Below are positions 58,030 to 64,000 of a DNA stretch of 64,000 nt, one piece after another. Positions within the stretch are counted from its first letter, which is position 1; the number at the start of each line of letters is the position of its first letter. The stretch spans positions 4,340,001-4,404,000 of the forward strand of contig NC_007951.1 of assembly GCF_000013645.1 (NCBI RefSeq), given 5' to 3'. Both the position numbers and the translations under genes were made by a program. Source of the stretch: Paraburkholderia xenovorans LB400 (lineage in GTDB: Bacteria > Pseudomonadota > Gammaproteobacteria > Burkholderiales > Burkholderiaceae). The notes under the pieces are model-generated. The model ran no database searches. It was not told the DNA's origin and saw only the letters and a list, made by a program, of their open reading frames with translations.

Positions 58030-58351
58030 GCGCCAAACCGGGCGGCTTGCGCGTGACTTGTCGGTTGTGACGACGCCCGAGCCGCGTTGACGGCCGCTTG
58101 CCGCGCAAGGCACGGGGCGGTGGATATTTCGCGGCACGGCGTCGCGGCACAGCGCGGCAGATGCCGCGAATTATCCGGCGTCGGCGGGTGAGCGGTACGG
58201 CACACGCATTGCGTGCCACGACGTGGTACATGTCATCGTGGCAGAGCTCGTGCGCTCCGCCCGAAGACCCCATTCAGGCGCGCGCCTATCCGGCAAGCGC
58301 GCAGGCCAATCACTGCCACACCGCCCGGAACGCGGTGACGAGGAGGCAAGC
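58030..58351. other. Gap between ettA and the AsmA-like gene
   Basis: 322 GC-rich bases with no supported gene and no clear promoter. Only short imperfect palindromes are seen. A strong AGGAGG ribosome site for the next gene is at the right end. Confidence 0.4.
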
Positions 58352-59473
58352 ATGGCGATGTCGAAGGGCAAGCGCTGGGCCGTCGCCGTGGGCAGCGTGC
58401 TGCTGGTGCTGATCGTCGTCGTGGTCGGCGCCCTGCAGTTCGCGCAACGCGAGGTCAAGGAGCGCGTGATTGCGGCGCTCGGGCCACTGGGCAGCGCCGA
58501 AACCATCGATGTTGGACTAACCTCAGTCCGTCTCACCAACGTCCTTCTCAAAGCGCCGCCTGGCTGGCCGGCCGGCGACCCGCTGCGGGCGGACGAAATC
58601 ACGCTGACACCGGACATTCGCGATCTGATCGCGCGGCGCATGCACATTCGCAGCGTGGTAGTGCGAGGCTTCGACATCGCCGTGCTGCGCACGAAAGACG
58701 GCGCGATTCGCCTGATGCCGAATCTGCGGCAAACGGTGAATCAATCCGACACGGAAGCCAGCGGCGCGGCCGCCCCCGTTCCCCGCGAAAAGCAGGTCGA
58801 TCACATCAGTTTCGAGCAGGGCAACTTCCACTTCTACGATATGACGGTCGGGCCGCCGCCGTTCAAGGTGACGGTCAGCGACGCCAACGCGACCGTCGAC
58901 AATCTGCGCCTGCCCGCCCTCACCGAGCCGACCAGCATCACGGTCACGGGTTCGATCAAGGGGCCGGCGCATACGGGCACGGTGTCGTTCGGCGGCTGGA
59001 TCAAGATCGCCAGCAAGGATTCGCAGACCAGCAGCAAGCTGCGCGGCGTCGACCTCGTGATGCTCGACCCGTACCTGATCAAGAAAGCCGGTGCGAAGGC
59101 ACAAGTGACCGGCGGCACGGTCGACCTGACGGTCGACTCGACGGTGCGCAACTATCAGCTGCACGCACCCGGCACGCTGACGGTCCACAATCTGCAACTC
59201 GCCGACAGCGGCAACCCGCTCGATACCTTCATGTCGATTCCGACCAAAGCCGCGGTCGCCGCGCTCAAGACGCACAACGGCGACATCACGCTGCATTTCG
59301 TTCTGGACGGAAATCTGCGCGACCCGAAATTCTCGGTGCAGGAAGGGCTGATGAAGCGCATCGGCACCGGCTTTGCGAAGGCGCTCGGCGTAAGCGTGGA
59401 GGACGTGGCGAAAGGCGCGGGGCAAACCGTGAAAGGCCTGGGTAACGCGTTGAAGAATCTGCTTGGCCAGTAG
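58352..59473 (+). CDS. AsmA-like inner-membrane anchored protein
   Basis: Not firmly identified. The 373-residue product has one N-terminal membrane anchor (about residues 9-28) and a large periplasmic region resembling AsmA/DUF748 proteins, which are thought to act in envelope lipid transport or outer-membrane assembly. It contains LTSVRLTNVLLKAPPGWP, DIRDLIARRMHIRSVVVRG and KGPAHTGTVSFGGWIKI, beta-rich repeats in AsmA style. It is shorter than E. coli AsmA (about 600). The ATG at 58352 has AGGAGG upstream. Confidence 0.7.
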   Translation: MAMSKGKRWAVAVGSVLLVLIVVVVGALQFAQREVKERVIAALGPLGSAETIDVGLTSVRLTNVLLKAPPGWPAGDPLRADEITLTPDIRDLIARRMHIRSVVVRGFDIAVLRTKDGAIRLMPNLRQTVNQSDTEASGAAAPVPREKQVDHISFEQGNFHFYDMTVGPPPFKVTVSDANATVDNLRLPALTEPTSITVTGSIKGPAHTGTVSFGGWIKIASKDSQTSSKLRGVDLVMLDPYLIKKAGAKAQVTGGTVDLTVDSTVRNYQLHAPGTLTVHNLQLADSGNPLDTFMSIPTKAAVAALKTHNGDITLHFVLDGNLRDPKFSVQEGLMKRIGTGFAKALGVSVEDVAKGAGQTVKGLGNALKNLLGQ

Positions 59474-59572
59474 GCCGGTCGGTTGGGGACGAAACGCGCC
59501 TAAATAAACCGAAGCGACGCGGCGCCGCTGGAACGGCTGACGCGCCGCCTTGCCGTTAGAACCGCCGCGGCG

Positions 59573-60196
59573 TCAAACCGGCAATCCCAACTCGCGCAGT
59601 TTCGCTTCGGTTTGCGCGGCGCTGGTGTGATGCACGCCGTGCCAGCCGAGCGCGGTCGCGGCCTCGGCGTTCTTCAGGTTGTCGTCGATAAAGACGAGTT
59701 CGGCGGGCTCGATGCCAGGCAATTGCGCTTCGATCCGCTCACGCATGGCTGCGAAGATGGCCGGATCGGGCTTCACCAGCCCCACCCGCCCCGACACAAC
59801 GATGTCGCGAAACCGCCGCAGCACCGGGTAATGCTCCCACGCATACGGAAAGGTCTCCGCCGACCAGTTGGTCAACCCGAAGAGCGGCACGCCGGCCGCT
59901 TCGAGCTTCTCCATGATTGCCACGCCCTCTTCGAGCACGCCGGCCACCATCTCGTGCCAGCGCTCGTAGAACGCGCGGATCAGCGTTTCGTGATCGGGAA
60001 ACTTCGTGACGAGTTCCTCGGTGGCTTCGACGATCGGCTGGCCGCCGTCCTGACGGATCACCCAGTCCATCGAACAGACGTGCGTCAGAAACCAGCGGCG
60101 CTCGGTCTCGTCAGGAATCAGCTCCCGATACAGATACTCAGGGCTCCAGTCGATCAGCACGCCGCCGAAATCGAATACCACTGCCTTGATGGCCAT
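59573..60196 (-). CDS. HAD-superfamily hydrolase (YihX/haloacid dehalogenase-like)
   Basis: Cytoplasmic HAD phosphatase or dehalogenase of subfamily IA v3. The 207-residue product has the nucleophile motif VVFDFGGVLIDW with Asp9 (the second Asp is replaced by Gly11, as usual for this subgroup), LTNWSAETF, and VKPDPAIF with the C-terminal FIDDNLKNAEAA. The substrate is unknown. It reads leftward after the aminopeptidase gene with a 31-base gap and may share a transcript with it. Confidence 0.88.
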   Translation of the reverse strand: MAIKAVVFDFGGVLIDWSPEYLYRELIPDETERRWFLTHVCSMDWVIRQDGGQPIVEATEELVTKFPDHETLIRAFYERWHEMVAGVLEEGVAIMEKLEAAGVPLFGLTNWSAETFPYAWEHYPVLRRFRDIVVSGRVGLVKPDPAIFAAMRERIEAQLPGIEPAELVFIDDNLKNAEAATALGWHGVHHTSAAQTEAKLRELGLPV

Positions 60197-60227
60197 GCAC
60201 GCTCCGTAAGCCGATTCCCGATTGCGA

Positions 60228-62042
60228 TCAGATGGGTTGCGTGCGCAACTCCAGCCATGCTTTGGCCTCGCCCGAGACGTGCGGCGCGAGGCGCGTGCGC
60301 ACGGTCTCGTGATACGCGTTCAGCCACGCGCGTTCGTCTTCGCGCAGCAGCGACAGATCGAGGCAACGCGTGTCGATCGGGCACAGCGTCAACGTCTCGA
60401 ACTTGAGGAAGTCGCCGAACTCGGTCTGGCCGGCTGGCACGTTCAGCACGAGGTTCTCAATCCGCACGCCCCATTTGCCCGGACGGTAAATGCCCGGCTC
60501 GACCGAGGTGATCATGCCCTCTTCCATCGCGGTCCACGGTTCGGCCGGCGCATAGTGCGAAATCACCTGCGGGCCTTCGTGCACGTTCAGGAAATAACCC
60601 ACGCCGTGACCGGTGCCGTGGCCGTAATCAGCGCCGGCTTCCCAGATCGGCGCGCGGGCGATTGCGTCGAGCATGGGCGAACGGATACCGCGCGGAAAGT
60701 GCGCGCGCGAAAGCGCCATCGTGCCCTTGAGCACGATCGTGAAATCGCGCCGCTGTTCTTCGCTGATGGTGCCGACGGGTACCACGCGGGTGATGTCGGT
60801 CGTGCCGCTCAGATACTGCGCGCCGGAGTCGATCAGCAACAGGCCGTTGCCCTCGATCACCGAGTGCGATTCTTCAGTGGCGCGGTAATGCGGCATTGCG
60901 CCGTTCGCGTTGAAGCCGGCGATCGTCGCAAAGCTCAGCGACACGAAACCCGGCCGGCGCGCGCGAGCCGCCGTCGAACGTTCGTCGATAGTGAGTTCGG
61001 TGATCGTTTCGCGGCCCAACGCGCCTTCGAACCAGGCGAAAAATTCCGCCAGCGCCGCGCCGTCCTGTTCCATCGTCTCGCGCACATGCCCGGCTTCCGC
61101 CGCGGTCTTGCGCGACTTGAAGAAGGTGGACGGATTGACGGCCTCGATCACCTTGACCGTGGCCGGCACGGATTGCAGCGAGCCGAACGTAATGCGGCGC
61201 GGGTCGATCAGCAGCGTGCTGCCGGCGGGCAGCGCGGCCAGCGCGTCCGCAGCTTTGGCATACGGCTCGATGCTGATGTTGTCTTTCGCCAGCGCCTCGG
61301 CCAGTGCCTGCGGCACCTTGCCGTCAGCGACGAAGAGCGATGCGTGATCGACTCCGATCAGCGCGTGCGCCACGAATACCGGGTTGTAGCTGACGTCGGC
61401 GCCGCGCAGATTCAGCAGCCAGGCAAGATCGTCGAGCGTGGAGATGAAATGCCATTGCGCGCCCTTGTCCGCCATTGCGCGGCGAATCTGCGCGAGCTTG
61501 TCCGAACGGGCGACGCTCGCGTGCGGCGCGGCATGCTCGAACACGGCGGCCGCCGGCAGCGACGGACGCTGCGGCCAGATCGCGTCGAACAGATCGACGT
61601 CGGTGCGCAGTTGCACACCGCGCGCGCTCAGCGCCTGGCTCAAGGCCCGCGCCGCCGCCACGCCGAGCACGGCACCGTCCACGCCGACCGTGCCGCCTGC
61701 CGGCACGTTCTGCGCGAGCCATTCGAAATGCGGCGCGGTTTGCTGGCCGCCGGTCATCTTCATCAACTGAACGCCGGTTCCCGCCAGTTGCGCGTAGGCC
61801 TGTTCCCAATAGCGGCTGTCCGTCCAGACCCCCGCGAAATCCGCGGTGACGATCAGCGTGCCGGCCGAGCCGGTGAAGCCCGACAACCACTGCCGGCCTT
61901 GCCAGCGCCCTGGCAGATACTCGGACAGATGTGGGTCCGCGGACGGCACCAGATAGGCAGCGACGCCTTCGCGCGCCATTGCGTTGCGCAAAGTGGCGAG
62001 CCGTTCGGGAATGGAGGAGGTTTCGGGAAGTCGGGCATTCAT
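60228..62042 (-). CDS. Xaa-Pro aminopeptidase (aminopeptidase P, M24B)
   Basis: Metalloaminopeptidase that removes N-terminal residues before proline. The 604-residue product has two creatinase-N-type domains followed by the pita-bread M24 domain. Its metal ligands lie in LLIDSGAQYLSGTTDITR, GTGHGVGYFLNVHEGPQ, MITSVEPGIY and GVRIENLVL. The last 60 residues are the extra C-terminal piece of the long (eukaryote-like, XPNPEP1) type, so it is longer than E. coli PepP. ATG 62042 follows AGGTGACTCCG; a TTG five codons earlier is not needed. Confidence 0.93.
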   Translation of the reverse strand: MNARLPETSSIPERLATLRNAMAREGVAAYLVPSADPHLSEYLPGRWQGRQWLSGFTGSAGTLIVTADFAGVWTDSRYWEQAYAQLAGTGVQLMKMTGGQQTAPHFEWLAQNVPAGGTVGVDGAVLGVAAARALSQALSARGVQLRTDVDLFDAIWPQRPSLPAAAVFEHAAPHASVARSDKLAQIRRAMADKGAQWHFISTLDDLAWLLNLRGADVSYNPVFVAHALIGVDHASLFVADGKVPQALAEALAKDNISIEPYAKAADALAALPAGSTLLIDPRRITFGSLQSVPATVKVIEAVNPSTFFKSRKTAAEAGHVRETMEQDGAALAEFFAWFEGALGRETITELTIDERSTAARARRPGFVSLSFATIAGFNANGAMPHYRATEESHSVIEGNGLLLIDSGAQYLSGTTDITRVVPVGTISEEQRRDFTIVLKGTMALSRAHFPRGIRSPMLDAIARAPIWEAGADYGHGTGHGVGYFLNVHEGPQVISHYAPAEPWTAMEEGMITSVEPGIYRPGKWGVRIENLVLNVPAGQTEFGDFLKFETLTLCPIDTRCLDLSLLREDERAWLNAYHETVRTRLAPHVSGEAKAWLELRTQPI

Positions 62043-62061
62043 CGGAGTCACCTGCAAATAT

Positions 62062-62316
62062 TCATCGACGGGAAAGCAAGCCGACCGTCACGGCAACGGC
62101 GATCAACGCAACGGCGGTGCATACCGGCCATTCGAGCGTATCACCGTCATGGAAGAGACCGGTCACGTTGCCGGCCATGTGCGCGACAGCCGCGCCCAGC
62201 ACCCCGGCCAACAGCGCCAGCCACCAACGGGCGCGGCTCGCGCGTCGCAGCGGATGCAGCCACCAGCCCGCCAGGCCGATCGCCGCCCCCAAGACCAGAA
62301 GGCCGGGCCACCCCAT
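62062..62316 (-). CDS. Small membrane protein, GlsB/YeaQ/YmgE-like
   Basis: The 84-residue product has three hydrophobic segments (about 3-19, 29-52 and 62-80), with GLAGWWLHPLRR in the first turn and Gly-rich spacing as in the transglycosylase-associated (GlsB/YeaQ/YmgE) family, whose role is unknown. Its stop is 19 bases ahead of the aminopeptidase ATG, so the two may be co-transcribed. The match is by pattern only. It is too short for firm assignment. Confidence 0.65.
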   Translation of the reverse strand: MGWPGLLVLGAAIGLAGWWLHPLRRASRARWWLALLAGVLGAAVAHMAGNVTGLFHDGDTLEWPVCTAVALIAVAVTVGLLSRR

Positions 62317-62520
62317 TAACGGCCGGCCTCGCGCAGTTTCGGATTCGTCTCATGGGCGCAAGGGGCCAAAACAGCTAGCATTTTTGTCTCATTAACTATA
62401 GAAGTTCAGCACGGCGCTTTCCGCATAGCGGTTGAGTTTAGGGGTCGGGGTGATGTTAGGCAAGTTGTAAGCCTTACGAAAAAGCCTGGTCCCCGGTCAT
62501 TGCCACGCTGAAAGCGCGCC

Positions 62521-63231
62521 ATGCGAATCGCCCTTATCGAGCCGGACTTGCGGCATGCAGAACTGGTGGGCCGGCTGGTTTTCGCCGGCGGTCACCTGTG
62601 TCAGCACTTCACCGCGAGCGTCCCGTTTCTGGCTCGCGCCAACGACGAATTCTTCGACCTTCTCATCACCGAAAGCTGGGCCGGCGACCACTCCGCGGAA
62701 GACGTCATCCCACGCGCCCGCGCCATCCTGCCGGGCCTGCCGGTGATCGTGCTGATGTCGGCGCCGCGCGAAAGCCAGATTGTCGCCGCGCTGCACGCCG
62801 GTGCCGACGACTGCCTGAGCAAACCGGTCCGCGGCCCCGAGATGCTGGCCCGGGTGGACGCGCTGCTGCGCCGCGCCGGCTTGCGGCGGCCGCCCAACCG
62901 GCGGCGCGACATCATCGGCGAATATGCATTCGACGCGGCGCAGTTCGCCGTCACCTTCCGCAACCGGACGGTCACCCTCACGCCGAAAGAATTTCGCCTC
63001 GCGCTGCTGCTCTTCAGCAATCTGTCGCGGCCGGTGTCGCGGGCGCATATTCTCGAAAACGTCTGGACGCGCCGCCGCGACGTAAGGTCGCGCACGGTCG
63101 ACACGCATGCATCGCGCGTGCGTAGCAAATTGCAGCTTCACCCCGAACACGGTTACTGCCTAACACCGCTTTACGGCTACGGCTATCAACTCGATGCGAT
63201 CCCGCCGGAAGCCGTTGCGGCCGTCGAATGA
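62521..63231 (+). CDS. Orphan OmpR-type response regulator with Glu at the phospho-site
   Basis: Two-domain DNA-binding regulator. Residues 1-118 form a receiver domain with the acidic pair Glu7/Asp9, switch Ser80 and Lys101 (LSKPV). The winged-helix domain follows, with TLTPKEFRLALLLF, SRAHILENVW and the GYGYQL end. At the position of the phosphorylated Asp (six residues after FD at 45-46, as in PhoB DLILLD) the protein has Glu51. It may therefore be constitutively active or phosphorylation-independent. No histidine kinase is adjacent. It reads toward hemA, 63 bases away. Targets are unknown. Confidence 0.88.
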   Translation: MRIALIEPDLRHAELVGRLVFAGGHLCQHFTASVPFLARANDEFFDLLITESWAGDHSAEDVIPRARAILPGLPVIVLMSAPRESQIVAALHAGADDCLSKPVRGPEMLARVDALLRRAGLRRPPNRRRDIIGEYAFDAAQFAVTFRNRTVTLTPKEFRLALLLFSNLSRPVSRAHILENVWTRRRDVRSRTVDTHASRVRSKLQLHPEHGYCLTPLYGYGYQLDAIPPEAVAAVE

Positions 63232-63262
63232 CGTCTGTGCAATGTGAAAATCGTGGAAACGC

Positions 63263-63268
63263 TATAAT
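63263..63268 (+). promoter_or_regulatory. -10 box ahead of hemA
   Basis: A perfect TATAAT lies 27 bases before the hemA ATG. No good -35 is seen 16-18 bases upstream (the region reads CAATGT), so a strong activator-independent promoter is not certain. Confidence 0.55.
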
Positions 63269-63294
63269 ATTGAGCTAAACCATAGCTCCCCCAA

Positions 63295-64000
63295 ATGCAG
63301 CTTCTAACGATCGGAATCAATCACCACACTGCGCCTGTCGCCTTGCGCGAACGCGTGGCGTTTCCGCTCGAACAGATCAAGCCCGCATTGGACACCTTCA
63401 AGAGCATCTGGCTCGGTCCGTCGGCCCGCACGGCGCCCGAAGCGGCGATTCTGTCCACCTGCAATCGCACCGAGCTCTACTGCGCGACCGACGACCAGGC
63501 CGCGCGCGAAGCCGCGATCCAGTGGCTGTCCCGCTACCACAACCTGCCCATCGGCGAACTCGCGCCGCACGTCTACGCGCTGCCGCAGTCGGAAGCCGTG
63601 CGCCACGCGTTTCGCGTTGCATCGGGGCTGGATTCGATGGTGCTGGGCGAGACGCAAATCGTCGGGCAAATGAAGGACGCGGTGCGTACCGCATCCGAAG
63701 CTGGCGCACTCGGCACCTATCTGAACCAGTTGTTCCAGCGCACCTTCGCCGTCGCGAAGGAAGTGCGCAGCACGACCGAAATTGGCGCGCAGTCGGTTTC
63801 CATGGCCGCCGCCGCCGTGCGCCTCGCCCAGCGGATTTTCGACAAGGTCGCGAACCAGCGCGTGCTGTTCATCGGCGCGGGCGAGATGATCGAGCTGTGC
63901 GCCACGCATTTCGCGGCGCAGCAGCCGAAGGAACTGGTGGTCGCGAACCGCACGGCCGAGCGCGGCACGCGTCTCGCCGAACGCTTCAACGGCCGCGCCA
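63295..64000 (+). CDS. hemA: Glutamyl-tRNA reductase, N-terminal part (cut by window edge)
   Basis: NADPH-dependent enzyme that reduces Glu-tRNA to glutamate-1-semialdehyde, the first step to heme in the C5 pathway. The 235 visible residues start MQLLTIGINHHTAPVALRE and contain the catalytic Cys in LSTCNRTELY (about residue 60). They then hold GLDSMVLGETQIVGQMKDA and the start of the NADPH domain VLFIGAGEM. The gene continues past the right edge. The ATG at 63295 has no strong Shine-Dalgarno sequence. Confidence 0.96.
   Translation, partial: MQLLTIGINHHTAPVALRERVAFPLEQIKPALDTFKSIWLGPSARTAPEAAILSTCNRTELYCATDDQAAREAAIQWLSRYHNLPIGELAPHVYALPQSEAVRHAFRVASGLDSMVLGETQIVGQMKDAVRTASEAGALGTYLNQLFQRTFAVAKEVRSTTEIGAQSVSMAAAAVRLAQRIFDKVANQRVLFIGAGEMIELCATHFAAQQPKELVVANRTAERGTRLAERFNGRA

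Noticed and set aside
59474..59572. Terminator between the AsmA-like gene and the HAD gene
   Set aside because: GC-rich partial complementarity is present but no clear stem followed by T-run on either strand.
60222..62378. A 718-codon open frame antisense to the aminopeptidase P gene
   Set aside because: Same reason: no recognisable domain, and the minus-strand gene is certain.

Overview
The window reads as chromosome 1 of a GC-rich betaproteobacterium of the Burkholderiaceae, most likely a Paraburkholderia. The grounds are the dcw gene order, the Burkholderia-type porin, the rRNA signatures (16S with the GGATCACCTCC 3' end, an Ile/Ala tRNA spacer), the gph-trpEGDC arrangement and a split phenylacetate (paa) locus. 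Almost every gene is a housekeeping or catabolic gene. I see no prophage, insertion sequence, integron or CRISPR array.

Layout. (1) 1-13.7 kb, minus strand: the division and cell-wall cluster mraZ-rsmH-ftsL-ftsI-murE-murF-mraY-murD-ftsW-murG-murC-ddl (ddl is cut by the left edge). Most genes are joined by 4-base ATGA overlaps. One sigma70-like promoter sits upstream of mraZ, with four 10-bp-spaced MraZ-type boxes over its start point. (2) 13.9-21.5 kb: coq7, a general porin with a good promoter, fadD, a stand-alone molybdopterin oxidoreductase and an M20 amidohydrolase. (3) 21.7-27.5 kb, minus strand: a complete rRNA operon (16S, tRNA-Ile, tRNA-Ala, 23S, 5S) with tandem promoters P1/P2, boxA motifs, RNase III-type processing stems and a terminator. 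(4) 27.5-34.3 kb: the paa locus, with paaF reading left and paaN-paaJ-paaG-paaI-paaK reading right. A palindromic operator candidate lies in the divergent gap. The ring-oxygenase genes paaABCDE are not in the window. (5) 34.4-37.8 kb: mltA, a small membrane protein, apaG, rpe and gph. (6) 37.8-43.8 kb: the tryptophan branch, with a leader peptide rich in Trp codons and an attenuator ahead of trpE-trpG-trpD-trpC, then a CYTH triphosphatase-family gene and ung. (7) 43.9-48.6 kb, minus strand: an FMN azoreductase, an M61 PDZ protease, a DsbC-type isomerase and a UbiH-type hydroxylase. (8) 48.9-55.8 kb: ychF, a GDPD-fold lipoprotein that has lost catalytic residues, and divergently the glycerol-3-phosphate importer ugpBAEC. 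(9) 55.8-64 kb: a DUF3761 protein, ettA, an AsmA-like protein, a HAD hydrolase, an aminopeptidase P, a small GlsB/YeaQ-like membrane protein, an orphan OmpR-type regulator with Glu at the phosphorylation site, and the start of hemA.

How it works together. Region 1 makes lipid II and the septal synthase that uses it, under MraZ/RsmH control. Region 4 covers phenylacetate activation (PaaK), epoxide isomerisation (PaaG), aldehyde oxidation after ring opening (PaaN), beta-oxidation steps (PaaF, PaaJ) and thioester rescue (PaaI). Region 6 converts chorismate to indole-glycerol phosphate, with transcription probably tuned by ribosome stalling on the leader. Region 8 scavenges glycerol-3-phosphate, probably on phosphate starvation.

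No wholly unknown multigene system is visible. The least ordinary items are the degenerate GDPD lipoprotein opposite ugpB, the phosphomimetic-type response regulator next to hemA, the MraZ operator array, the trp attenuator with a possible promoter embedded in gph, and the clamp-motif-like tail on Ung.
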